From Silene latifolia (Eukaryota; Streptophyta; Magnoliopsida; Caryophyllales; Caryophyllaceae): a stretch of 64,000 nucleotides of DNA. Made by a program: the position numbers and the translations under genes. Numbering within the stretch: position 1 is the stretch's first letter; every line of letters starts with the position of its first letter. The stretch covers positions 37,014,217 through 37,078,216 of the forward strand of contig NC_133534.1 of assembly GCF_048544455.1 (NCBI RefSeq). The letters are read 5' to 3'. Shown piece by piece: positions 9,345 to 20,199 of the stretch. The notes beneath the pieces are model-generated. The model was not told the origin of the DNA. It searched no databases and was given only the letters and a program-made list of their open reading frames with translations.

Positions 9345-10249
9345 TAGACTTTTGCTAGTCCCGAGCAAAACCCAAAACAAGCGACCATGAAGTCTACAAG
9401 AGAGTGTAGGAGAGAATGATCACTCTTCCCTTTCCTCTTCCTTCTTATATCTCCCTCGAAACACAACCACCAATTAAAAAGAAAAAGAACTTGACTCAAA
9501 TTTGACACCACTCTTCACTCACTCCCCCGCCTGATTTCTCCCTCAAACACGGACATGACACACCACCAACGCCGACTCATCACGCAACTCCACCCTTCTT
9601 ATATCACCAAAGTAGAAGTGGTCACTCTTGCCTTATCCCAAGGTAATAGCAAAGTGACCTAAACAATCCTCCAACTCATTCATCTTCCCCTTATATCACC
9701 CCCTTATCACTCCAAGCAATGCAAGTCATGCTACTAAGTCGGCCAAACACCAACAAAGATCAACAACCTAGTAGCCAACATGAAAAACCACCAATTTGAA
9801 ACAAATTTTTTTGTGACACAAAAAGAAATTAAATCCTAAAGCTAGCCTCCTTCCAAGACCCTCCTTATTGCTCCCTTCTTATCCCTCCATCTTTTTGGTG
9901 TTGCATTTTTCAATTTTTCGATTTTTTTGTGTTTGAAAATCCCTCATTTTGCCTAAGGTGCCCTTTCGGGTTTTCACCTTAGCTTTTTCCTTTCCTCTCA
10001 TCGGTGGCTCGCAACTCGATTCTTCATTTTGCCCGGAATGCCCTTTCGGGTTTTCATTCCGTCCTCGGCCACCTTTTCCAATCTTGCCTAGGTGCCCACC
10101 CTTGTGGGTTTTCACCTAGCCGGAATTTTCAATTTTTTTTATTTTTTTTTATTTGCATTGACAATTTACATATGTTACAATTTATCACTCCCCCACACTT
10201 AAATCTCACATTGTCCTCAATGTGAGGGAGTGCCAACTTCTTCAAACTT
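9345..10249 (-). other. Athila unit A 3' untranslated region
   Basis: Non-coding DNA between the extra ORF and the polypurine tract, nearly identical in unit C (28652-29511). It contains a set of three hairpins (9953-10119). A minus-strand ORF of 78 codons (9879-10115) overlaps the hairpins and is kept in both units with only a few changes. It is basic and rich in K and G, with no recognised domain. Confidence 0.6.
9953..10119 (-). other. Three consecutive hairpins of common design, unit A
   Basis: Hairpin 1: CTAAGGTG (9953-9960) pairs with CACCTTAG (9975-9982). Hairpin 2: CGGAATG (10034-10040) pairs with CATTCCG (10055-10061). Hairpin 3: CTAGGTG (10088-10094) pairs with CACCTAG (10113-10119). 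Inside each is a second short stem (CCC/GGG, CCC/GGG, CCCAC/GTGGG) with a 4-nt loop, and a TTTT bulge on one side. In the sense (minus) RNA the first two read CCC-GAAA-GGG, a GNRA-type tetraloop, with an AAAA bulge. The outer stems differ in sequence but keep complementarity. Confidence 0.85.
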
Positions 10250-11984
10250 TTAGTTGGAGGGGCCCGAGCCTTCTCCTTGCTCATATGCCCCCCGGTTCAT
10301 TCTTCTTCTTTCTCTTCTCTCTCTTTCTTGTTGGGCCCTTATGTAGGCCTCATTGACTTGAGCTTCATTGATGGTGGGTTGATAGGTTAGTTCATTTTGG
10401 TGAAGAGTCATGCCGAAAAGGCCTTGAATAAGGCCAAAGGAGTCTTCATGGGCTCGAGCGTCATAGTAAGAGTCCTCAAGGTATTGGTGGTGCCTTTCGT
10501 TTTGCACCCCAAATTGTTGGCTCACTTCTTCACGCCACTTGTTTTGCTCTTGCCACATGGCTTGATTTTCCGCCCAAGCCTTGACACTTTGTTGTTGCCA
10601 TGCAAGAGACTCATCTTGCCTCTTGGCAATCCCCTCAAGAATTCTCCTTTGGGCCAATTCGGCCTCATCTCCCAACCTTTTATGTTCTTCAAAAGATCTC
10701 CGAAATTGATCAAAACTCTCCAATCTTGGCGCTTGTTGTTGTTGCCAAGAATGGGAGCTCTCAACCCTCCCACTAATTGCTTCCAACGTCCCCCGGGTCT
10801 CCTCAAAGTACTTGAACATTTGGTGTTGCCATGGTGGTGAGGAACCTCCGGCCTCAAACATAGGAGTGTCTTGAGGCGGTTGGTAGGATGAAGGAATGTG
10901 TGGGGTCTCATGGAAGCCCCCCTCAATTATCTCAACCTCTCTTTCTTCCTCTTGTTGGGGATCACGGGAAAATTCAACGGCTCTCCTCTTCCTCATTCTT
11001 GGTGGGAGTGGGTTGGGGAGATTGGCCTCGGCGGGACAAAAGAAATCCCGAGCTCGTGGTCCACTCGGGAGGGAGCCATTCAAAGGTAGCTTCATGTATT
11101 GTACACCCCCCTCCCCCAACCAATGACAACTCCATCGAACCGTATCCAATGGATGAATCATGTGAGTCTCTACCAACCCCGCTTCATTGTAAAGGTGATT
11201 CCCCCACACTTGAGGTTGTTCATCCGGAATATCCCCAACCAAACTAGCCACAAAAAGAGTGACCAAACCTCCACAATTAATGCTTCCCTTCTTCTCACGT
11301 TGCTTAGATGCACCAACCACAAAAATTCTTGCCCAATCCAGCACCCCCTCCCCCTCGGGCAACATCGCCCACATGCACTCACGGACCCCATCATTTAGTT
11401 TGGTAGGTTCCCCCATCGTAAAGAAGAAGCCCGAAATCATACGTGTAAGAATCCGGATGGGGGGGGTTTGTGATTGAGGAGATCTTGTCATTGTTTGTCC
11501 GGGGTGTTTTCCTCGTGAGTGCAAACCAAGTATCGTCCAAGGCCGTACCCGGTAGGTTTAAGGAGGAGGGTGGTTTGGTGATTCTCAAAATTTCCCTCAC
11601 CCTCTCAAAGGTTATGGTATGCCAAGTTTTGTTCAACCTAAAGTTCACCCGTTCATTCCCTCTTTCCCCCGTGATTTGGATGGTCGAGCGGAATTCTAAG
11701 GTGTAGGCGGGGTATGTACGAGGTTGAAGGTTAATGTATCTCTCTAACCCCACCTTGGTGAGGAAGGCAAGGGTGTGGTCAAAGATACCCATATCCCTCA
11801 AGGTTTCCGGGTGAAGGAATTTGGAAATCGGTAGGGGCTTACTCTCAAGGAACTTAAAGTAAGTCTTAAGGTTGTTTGGTAACCCTTCATCCCCCTTAAA
11901 AGGTTTGGGTGGTGCATTGGGTGGAGGTTGGTTTGAGGATTCACCCTTCTTCTTATATTTTCCTTTGCCAAGACCAAAAACCAT
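10250..11984 (-). pseudogene. Athila-type extra ORF after pol (env position), unit A, frameshifted
   Basis: A protein of about 575 residues in two frames: 11391-11984 (start MVFGLGKGKYKKKGESS) and 10250-11524. It matches the minus-strand ORF of unit C at 29512-31258 almost throughout. The break is a run of eight G at 11459-11466, where unit C has seven (30733-30739). Content and position after pol fit the Athila ORF family found at the env-like position. No transmembrane segment or envelope motif is evident. The C-terminal half is Q/E/R-rich and probably coiled-coil (repeated QQE/RRE stretches). Its role in the element is unknown. Confidence 0.8.
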
Positions 11985-12929
11985 CTTGTTCTCTTTTTAA
12001 AAATTTCAAAAACAACCACTTAAAAACAACCAAAAATCTGAAAAATTTTCTAAGGGGCAATTCAACAAACACCTTGTGTGCACTAGCACAATAATGTGTA
12101 GCTAAGGTAATTTTGTTGAATATTTGCCTTCCCTAACAGAAAATGATTGCCAACAATCCCCAAACAAGCAATTACAAGCAAGAATTCAACTCAACTACTC
12201 AAAGGAAATCGAATTTTATAAAAAGAAGACAAAGATAGTGAAGAAAGTTGTTATACCTTCCCGGAAATCCTCAATCTTGCTTGAATGTTGAAGAATGTTG
12301 CATAAAAACCCCTTTATAACCCAGAAATCCACTTGAACAAGCTTCAAATCAACTCGGAAAAATTCTAGGGTTTGGGAAATTGGGGGATTTTTGTCAGAAA
12401 ATGGAAAGTTTGATGGTGTTTTTGATTCCAAGGACGAATTTGGTGAAGAAATTGGTGATGAAAAGGAGATTTGATGTTGATAAGTAATGATTTGGTTGGA
12501 TTTTTAGTGAATGAGAGGAGGGATGTTGGGGTTTTGTCGAAAAAGCTTCGCAGTTTTTTGCTCTTGTTTGTTTAATTTCAAATTCCTTACTTAGCCAAAT
12601 TTTTGACCCATTTCTTCTTTTCCCTTTCCCTTGGTCTCTTCCAATAATTTTGTCCATTAAACCCGGCTCTCATCTCCTCTTGGGCACGCCTTCCAAGAGG
12701 GTTCTTGCAAATCACTATATCATTAAACAAACCTCAAGTGCCTTTTTACATGTCAATGCAAATCAAATTAATTTAACGAAATTAACATGCGATTAAATAA
12801 ATTGCGGAAATAAATTGCGGAATTAAATTGCGGAAATAAACTACGCTAAGAAAGCAATTAAATTGGGATAGAATATTTACAAATTTGTCGTTATTTAACG
12901 TCGATGGCTCGACAAAGTGCTTCTCATGC
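11985..12929 (-). other. Spacer between pol and the extra ORF, unit A
   Basis: AT-rich non-coding DNA. 11985-12548 has a counterpart in unit C (31259-31822). No convincing ORF or repeat is visible. It could hold a splice acceptor or subgenomic promoter for the downstream ORF, but none can be shown. Confidence 0.4.
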
Positions 12930-14789
12930 TCAAGCTTGGTAAATGGGGTCTTCCAAAGTGACTTGTTCAACAATTTGTGCTTCCATGCCTTCATGATACT
13001 CTTTAAGCCGTTGACCATTCACCTTAATTGTCTTTCCCGTGCTTGGGTTCTCAACTTCGACCGCTCCATGAGGATGGACTTTGCTCACAATGAACGGTCC
13101 AACCCATCTTGATCTTAGCTTCCCGGAGAACAACTTTAACCGATTTTGGAAAACAAGAACCTTGGTGCCCTCCTTGAAAACCCGCCGACTTATCATTCGA
13201 TCATGCCATATTCTAGCTTTCTCTTTGTATATGGCGACATTATCATAAGAGTCAAGACGGATTTCTTCAATTTCTTGAAGTTGAAGCTTCCGATGGAGCC
13301 CCGCATCATCTATGCTTTGGTTGAAGGATTTGATGGCCCAATAGGCCCTATGCTCCACTTCCAAAGGAAGATGACATGCCTTCCCATAAATGAGCCAGTA
13401 TGGGGACATACCAATTGGTGTCTTATAGGCGGTGCGGTACGCCCAAAGAGCATCATTCAACCTTTGACTCCAATCTTTCCTATCGGGGTTCACTGTTTTT
13501 TGTAAGATGCTCTTGATCTCCCGATTGGAAACTTCCGCTTGCCCATTGGTTTGTGGGTGATAGGCGGTGGAGACTTTGTGCACGACCCCGTACCTCTTTA
13601 GCAATCCCTCCAAAATCCTATTGCAAAAATGAGTCCCCTGATCACTTATCAACGCCCTAGGATAGCCGAACCTTGAGAAAATGTTGTTGTGAACAAAGCT
13701 AGAAACCGTCCTTGCGTCATCATTCCGAGTTGGTATAGCCTCGACCCATTTTGAGACGTAGTCCACCGCTAAAAGGATGTAAAGATACCCATCCGACTTG
13801 GGGAATGGACCCATGAAGTCTATCCCCCACACATCGAAAATCTTTAAATAGAGCATTGGTTGTTGGGGCATTTTGTTTCGTCGTGATATGTTGCCAACCC
13901 GTTGGCATTTGTCACAAGTGTTGACGAAAGCATGAGCATCTTTAAACAACTTGGGCCAATAGAACCCGCACTCAAGGATTTTACGTGTCGTTCTATGAGG
14001 CCCAAAGTGACCCCCACAAGCGTACTCATGGCAATGTTTGAGTATGGATGGGATTTCTACATCCGGTACACAACGTCGGATGACTTGGTCTTGACACATT
14101 TTCCATAGATATGGCTCATCCCATATATAGAATCTAGAATCGGACTTGATCTTGTTCCTTTGACTAGATGAAAGTGAGGTGGGAAACTTCTTGGTGACCA
14201 TGTAATTGATAAGGTTGGCATACCAAGGCTCAACGGCCTTCATGGAATAAAGAGATTCATGTGGTAAGCTACCGTCAACTACTCCCATAGTCTTCACGAG
14301 ATCCTCATTGATGTGAAGCCTACTCAAATGGTCGGCCACCACATTAGCACTCCCTTCCTTATCCTTGATCTCTACGTCAAACTCACTCAACAAAAGCACC
14401 CATCTCATGAGCCTTGCCTTGGTGTCTTTCTTGTCTACAAGTTGCCTTATAGACTTGTGATCGGTATAGATAATGACCTTGGCACCCAAGAGATAAGCCC
14501 GGAACTTTTCAATGGCATACACCACCGCCAAAAATTCCTTTTCTGTGACGGTGTAGTTCCGTTGAGCATCATTCAAGAGTGAAGAAGCATATTGTATCAC
14601 ATGAGCAATCTTCCCTTCCCTTTGGCCTAAAACCGCGCCAAGGGCATACTCACTAGCATCGGTCATGATTTCAAACGGGAGGTCCCATTTTGGAGCTTGA
14701 ATTATCGGGGCCGTTACAAGCTTTTCCTTCAAGTTATCGAATGCCAACCTACAAGCATCATCAAAAACAAACTCCACATCCTTGTGCAA
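12930..14789 (-). pseudogene. Athila-like pol: RNase H and integrase (unit A)
   Basis: An open frame of 619 codons. The first part is RNase H ([50 protein letters not shown]). Next comes the integrase zinc-binding region ([13 protein letters not shown]...CDKCQRVG) and the catalytic core with D,D,E landmarks ([41 protein letters not shown]). The C-terminal domain ([25 protein letters not shown]) lacks a chromodomain, as in Athila. The frame is only the 3' part of pol: the apparent start is not real, because an in-frame TGA just upstream (about 14793) separates it from the reverse transcriptase. Confidence 0.9.
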
Positions 14790-16019
14790 AAGCTTTCACA
14801 AGGGGTAAACGATTTTGGAGAAATCCTTAATAAATCTTCGATAAAAACCCGCGTGTCCTAAGAACGACCTCACGTCTCGAGTATTAGACGGATACGGCAA
14901 GGTTTTAATCACATCCACCTTTGCCGTATCCACCTCAATCCCTCTTTTCGACACTATGTGTCCTAACACGATTCAGCTACTCACCATTAAGTGACACTTT
15001 TCAGAATTTAAAACGAGGTGAGAGTCTATGCACCGTGATAGGACCATAGCGAGATGGTCTAGACACGAGTTAAATGAGTCCCCATAGATGGTGAAGTCAT
15101 CCATGAAGACTTCCAAAATACGCTCCACATAGTCCGAAAAAATGCTCATCATGCATCGTTGGAAAGTGCCGGGGGCATTGCACAATCCAAAGGGCATGCG
15201 GCGGTAAGCATAAGTACCAAATGGGCAAGTAAAGGTTGTTTTGGATTGATCCTCCGGGTGAATGGGGATTTGAAAATACCCGGAATACCCATCCAAAAAA
15301 TAATAGTACTCTTTCCCACCTAACCTCTCTAGCATTTGATCTAGAAAGGGTAGGGGGAAATGGTCCTTAAAAGTGACTTGGTTGAGGCGGCGATAATCAA
15401 TACACACCCTCCATCCCGTTTGTAAACGGGTGGGGATCAATGCCCCTTGGGTGTTTTTGACTACCGTCACCCCTCCCTTCTTTGGCACAACTTGAGTAGG
15501 ACTTACCCATTGGGAGTCACTAATTGGAAAGATAATACCCATTTGGAGAAGTTTGATAACTTCTTCCTTGACAACTTCCATCATAGGTGGATTAAGCCTC
15601 CGTTGTGGTTGCCGGACGGGTTTTGCATCCTTTTCCAATCGAATTTTGTGCATGCAAGCGCTTGGGCTTATCCCTTTGAGATCCGCAATGCTCCACCCGA
15701 AAGCTTCCTTGTACTTGTGCAAAACATCCACCAATCTCCTTTCTTGATCACCCTCAAGTTGGTTTGAAATTATGAGGGGTAGAGTGTTGTTTGCCCCAAG
15801 AAAGACGTATTTCAAGTGGTCGGGGAGTGGTTTTAGATTGGGGGTGGGTGGCTTAATGATGGATGGAAATGGCCTTTCAAGGGAGGCCTCTAGGGGAAGA
15901 AATTTGGATGGGTTGTCATAAGAATAGGAAGAAAAACATGATTCGGGTGAGCTGGGAATTGCGCAGGCTGCGCATAGGGTCTGCGCAGGCTGCGCATGGG
16001 GAGTGCGCAGGCTGCGCAA
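14790..16019 (-). pseudogene. Athila-like pol: reverse transcriptase (unit A)
   Basis: The domain is clear: TGWRVCIDYRRLNQ, FPLPFLDQMLERLGG, YSGYFQIPIHPEDQ, MPFGLCNAPGTFQRCM, and the catalytic VFMDDFTIYG. The frame ends at an in-frame TGA (14973-14975), after which GHIVSKRGIEVD continues in the same frame. A second TGA follows near 14793. The N-terminal end runs through the TGCGCA repeats at 15960-16018 in a different frame from the protease part, so pro and RT are frameshifted. A product cannot be made without read-through. Confidence 0.9.
15960..16018. repeat. Three 15-bp TGCGCAGGCTGCGCA repeats inside pol, 22-bp period
   Basis: Perfect copies begin at 15960, 15982 and 16004, exactly 22 bp apart. 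The same 15-mer is in the LTR cluster at 8929-9005. It lies in the linker between protease and reverse transcriptase. Because 22 is not a multiple of 3, gain or loss of one unit shifts the frame, and a frameshift is seen here. Confidence 0.9.
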
Positions 16020-16577
16020 GTGCTCGACATTTCCTCTTCAATTTCTTGCACTTCTTTTTCTTCCTTTGATTCTTCTAGTGGTTCTTCCTTTTCCAATGCT
16101 TCTATATTTTCCTGCACATCATGAGACAACAAAAACCGCAACCCTTCCTTCTCGACATTGTTAGTGAGGGCTACCTCAAGTGGGTCCCTTTGACTAATTT
16201 GGTAAACTCGATTTGCCAAATGTTCAATTTTATCAAGAAAGTAGCCACAACTCAAATCATCGGTCTTTTTCATTGTCTCATACACATTATATTTCAAAAC
16301 TTTCCCTTCAAATTCCATGGTCAAAGTTCCATCATACATGTCAAGTTTGGTTTTGGAGGTTCTCATGAAAGGCCTCCCTAACAAGAGGGGTGTAGCCTTA
16401 GAGGCCGGTTCCATATCCAAAACATAAAAATCGGCCGGGAATATGAACTTATCAACCTCGACCAACACATCTTCTACAAGACCCTTAGGGTGAATTGTGG
16501 AACGATCCGCCAATTGGATCACAACATTGGTCCTAGACAAGGGAGGCAATTCTAAGGTCTCATAAATGGAATAAGGC

Positions 16578-16582
16578 ATGAC
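16578..16582. repeat. Target site duplication of nested Tekay-like element (left)
   Basis: ATGAC directly precedes the LTR start at 16583. It is repeated at 24803-24807 directly after the other LTR. Confidence 0.95.
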
Positions 16583-17906
16583 TGTAACACCCCCATACTC
16601 CAAGTGCCTTACCAGGACCACTCAGGTATGAAGACATCACCATCTCGGTCGCCCGAGGTATGATAATCAAATAGACAAAACAGAAACAACGTTTATTATA
16701 AATGGTTTAATGAATAAATACAATCCTCAAAACCAAACCAAAGTACGATACAATATTCTCAAATGACTGTCTAACTGAAAAGTAAATAAACTAAGGCTAC
16801 AGCGGAAGACTCCTATCGTCATGTTGTGGCATCCCAGCTATCCCAGTACTCATCTCAATACCTGCTCAATATCTGTTCACCATCCCCGAATGGATCACCG
16901 CAGGTTTACAAAACAACACCGGGGTCAGTACTAATCACACAATCAATATAGATAACAATAATAAGATAAACAGACAGCTGAACTGTCACACACACACACA
17001 CACCACCAACTCCCATCATCTCAATATCGACCGTCCCCTTTGGACCGACCACCGCCCGATGGGGGACCGCAGCCGTTCCCACCTAAGCCCCGCTCATCAT
17101 ACCGAGCGATAACCCTGTCCCATTAATGTGCACATCCCCTCCCGTGGCGGGTTCCACGAAGGGCTAAACTAGGGCGTGAAGTCACTCCCGCAAGTGACCC
17201 CACTCAGCCGAGAACGCATCTCGAGAACCATCAACAAAGAATCACAACCACAAACACAAGACAATCATCACATCAAACAACTAACTACAAGACATCACCA
17301 ATATCCCATTATGGGACTAATACTGAGTAGGAAATCCTACCTGGAAAGCACAACAAGCAGACGGTATCTACAGCTGTATCAAAACGCCTCTTCTACGAAT
17401 CCTCCTCCTATCATATAACACATATAGGCTATACATCACATACTACGCACAAAAACCCCCAATCCCTAAATTAGGGTTTAACCAAACTTAGCAAAACATT
17501 ATAAAAATTATATTAAAAGCTTACCCTCAACGCAAGGAACTCAACGATATGAACTACGACACGAACTGACCGTCTGAACTCCGGGAATTGCTAAGAATGC
17601 GATTAGGAAGATGAAGTGGCTGCTTTCTCTCTTAAACAGGGTTTTAGGTTTTGTAAAAGTGATTTAAAACAATGACGATTATGTTTAAATACCTTAATCG
17701 CATAATTAACAAAACCCGAGAAAAACTCCCCGTAAAACCGGACACTCGATCGAGTACCCAAGGTACTCGATCGAGTACCCCCTTACTCGATCGAGTACCC
17801 CAGCTACTCGATCGAGTACCCAACAGGTCAGAAACTATTTTATTTCGCAGTCGAGTAAAGGCTACTCGATAGAGTACCCCAAGACTTATAAATACGGAGT
17901 ATTACA
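16583..17906 (-). mobile_element. 3' LTR of nested Tekay-like element
   Basis: 1324 bp. On the plus strand it starts TGTAACACCC and ends GGAGTATTACA. It has a CA microsatellite near 16986-17003 and a palindrome array at 17743-17876. Confidence 0.95.
17743..17876. repeat. Palindrome array in nested element 3' LTR
   Basis: Sites CACTCGATCGAGTA (17743) and TACTCGATCGAGTA (17764, 17784, 17805) are spaced 21, 20 and 21 bp. A TACTCGATAGAGTA follows at 17863. The penultimate site of the partner LTR (TACTCGACAGAGTA) is partly deleted here, around 17849-17858. The array ends about 50 bp from a TATA-like TATTTAAA on the minus strand. Confidence 0.95.
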
Positions 17907-17920
17907 GTCTTCCCTCCTTA
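17907..17920 (-). other. Polypurine tract of nested Tekay-like element
   Basis: The minus-strand purine run AAGGAGGGAAGA abuts the 3' LTR, identical to that of element 1. Confidence 0.85.
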
Positions 17921-18116
17921 AAAGGAACTTCGTCCCCGAAGTTCAAATCACTACTAAACAAAGGTACTCCCCTAACATTCCCGACTCAGCAACCGAACAG
18001 AAAACATGATACTAACCCAACTTATCCCGACAAACATCCCGACACAACATATGAAAGGTGTACAAAACTCTTAAAACTGCTCGCGATCATCTCCTACCCC
18101 CCTAAAAGAAACAAGG

Positions 18117-18641
18117 TTACGTCCCCGTAACCATACATACCTGATCAAAAAGGAAAGGGTAACGCTCTTTCATGATATCCTCTGCCTCCCATGTAGCTTC
18201 CTCAGTCTCGTGGTTAGACCAGAGGATCTTAAGCAAAACTGTCTCACCACTCCTGGTCTTTCTAACCTTTCGGTCTAGAATCTGCTTAGGCACCTCCAGA
18301 TATGATAAAGACTCATCTAGCTCTAAGCTCTCTGCCTCCAACACATGTGACGGGTCACTCACATACTTCGCAGTGCGATACATGAAACACATTATGCACT
18401 CTCTCCAACGCGTTGGTGGTAAAGCCAAACGATAAGCAACTTCCCCAACTCGCTCTAAGATCTCATAAGGCCCTATAAACTTCTGACTTAACTTGCCTTT
18501 CTTCCCAAATCTCATAACTCCACGCATCGGAGACACTTTCAGAAGAACCTTGTCCCCAACTTGAAACTCTATGTCCCGACGATGTAGATCCGCATAACTC
18601 TTTTGTCGATCCTGGGTTGCTCTCATCCGTTCCCTGATCAT
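18117..18641 (-). pseudogene. Nested element: integrase C-terminus with chromodomain
   Basis: The frame has the integrase tail (DRQKSYADLHRRDIEF, GDKVLLKVSPMRGV, FIGPYEILERVGEVAYRLAL) followed by a chromodomain (ILDRKVRKTRSG, LLKILWSNHETEEATWEAED). Chromodomains target insertion to chromatin in Tekay/Del-type elements. It is separated from the core by frame breaks near 18640-18750. Confidence 0.9.
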
Positions 18642-18748
18642 CTTAACTGTTCCACCATCTCATGCACCATCTCTGGTCCTAAAACCCTTTGCCTCAAAGA
18701 CTATCGTCCCAACAGATTGGACTCCTACACCTCCTCCCATACAAAGCC

Positions 18749-19616
18749 TCAAACGGTGCCATACCTATACTGGTGTGATAGCTGTTGTTGTAAGAAAAAT
18801 TCTATCAGTCCAACCTCCGCTCCCAGCCTACCACCAAAATCCATCACACAAGCTCGCAACATATCCTCAAGAGTTTTGATTGTTCTCTCAGTCTGCCCAT
18901 CTGTCGCAGGATGAAATGTTGTACTCATCTTCAAAGTTGTTCCCAACGATTCCTGGAACTCCTTCCAAAACCTCGATATAAACCTCGCATCTCTGTCAGA
19001 CACTATGTCCTTAGGGACTCCATGTAACTTAAGCACGTTCTTTCGATAGGCCATAGCCAATTGTGCCTTAGTCCATGTATCTTTCATTGGAACAAAGTGA
19101 GTGACTTGGTCGACGATCCACTATCACCCAAATCATGTTGTTACCTTGTTGACTCTTAGGCAAACCCACAATGAAATCCATGGAAATGGATTCCCACTTC
19201 CACTCAGGCACCTCTAAAGACTGAATCTTACCTTGTGGTCTTCTCTGTTCCCCTTTAACTCTTTGGCATGTCAAACAACGGGACACAAACTCAGCTGTCT
19301 CTTTCTTCATCCCAGGCCACCAAAACGTTTTCTTCAAATCCTTATATAGCTTGTCTCCACCTGGATGAACTGAAAATAGTGTGCAATGCGCCTCTGTCAT
19401 GATCGTCTTTTTCAACTCCTCATCATTAGGAACACACCACCTACCATCAAACCTCAAACTACCATCTGTATGAATAGAAAACCGGAACACTGTCCCTTTC
19501 TCTACTCCAGCTCTCCACTCCACTATCTTAGGATCCAAAGCCTGTTTATCCCGAATATCATCATAAAACTCCAGATGTACTGTCATATCACCCATGGCAT
19601 CTCCTTTCTGCATCAT
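18749..19616 (-). pseudogene. Nested element: integrase zinc-binding and core domains
   Basis: 19068-19616 contains the zinc-binding region (HPGGDKLYKDLKKTFWWPGM, CLTCQRVKGEQRRPQG) and the first part of the core (WESISMDFIVGLPKSQ). 18749-19087 has the rest (KDIVSDRDARFISRFWKEF, STTFHPATDGQTERTIKTLE), including the second D and the E. The two pieces are in different frames, so the integrase is broken near 19090-19120. Confidence 0.9.
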
Positions 19617-19644
19617 ATGTATCCCAAAGCTCGCTACCTCATCC

Positions 19645-20190
19645 TCACCTCATCAAAGATAGAGCTGTACACAAGGAATGTACACTCTTCCTACTCAAAG
19701 CATCAGCTACAACGTTGGCCTTCCCTTCATGGTAGATGATTTCCATGTCGTAGTCGCCAATCAACTCCATCCACCTCCTCTGTCTCATGTTCAACTCGTT
19801 CTGCGTGAAGATGTACTTAAGACTCTTGTGATCAGAAAATACCTTAAAGATTGCTTCATAAAGGTAATGCCTCCAAATCTTGAGAGCAAACACCACTGCA
19901 CCCAACTCCAGATCATGAGTAGGGTAGTTCTCCTCATAAGGCTTCAACTGCCTAGAAGCATAGGCAATCACTTTACCATTCTGCATCAACACACATCCCA
20001 ACCCATTCTTCGAGGCATCCGTATAAACCTCGAAATTTTCGCTCCCTTTAGGCAATGCGAGGACAGGAGCTGTGGTCAAACGCTCCTTTAATGTTTGGAA
20101 CGCCGTCTCACAACTCTCATCCCAACGAAACCTGTTCTCTTTCCTCATCAACGCTGTCATCGGTCTAGCTATCTTGGAGAAATCTTTCAC
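19645..20190 (-). pseudogene. Nested element: RNase H domain
   Basis: Typical residues are [49 protein letters not shown] and [15 protein letters not shown] stop near 20195 separates it from the reverse transcriptase, and the frame ends just before the integrase piece. Confidence 0.9.
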
Positions 20191-20199
20191 GAACCGTCT

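Larger units (their letters stand above)
15890..16582 (-). pseudogene. Athila-like protease, downstream part (split by nested element)
   Basis: Residues such as MPYSIYETLEL, PKGLVEDVLVEV, FIFPADFYVLDME and LLLGRPFM are the aspartic protease region of Athila-like elements. The frame begins inside the nested LTR, so its apparent first residues are not native. The catalytic DSG segment lies on the other side of the nested element at about 24815-24860. Downstream the frame passes an acidic linker (EEPLEESKEEKEVQEIEEE) and the TGCGCA repeats, then ends at 15890. Confidence 0.85.

Noticed and set aside
10397-11247. Plus-strand ORFs of 60-150 codons over the Athila extra ORF
   Set aside because: They are antisense shadows: the minus frame is conserved between two units and continuous in unit C.
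10250-11984. Envelope glycoprotein as the identity of the extra Athila ORF
   Set aside because: The position is env-like, but no signal peptide, fusion-like segment or transmembrane helix is visible. Named only as the Athila extra ORF.
16986-17003. CA microsatellite in Tekay-like LTR as a possible Z-DNA or regulatory site
   Set aside because: A short ordinary dinucleotide run with a similar copy in the partner LTR. No further evidence.
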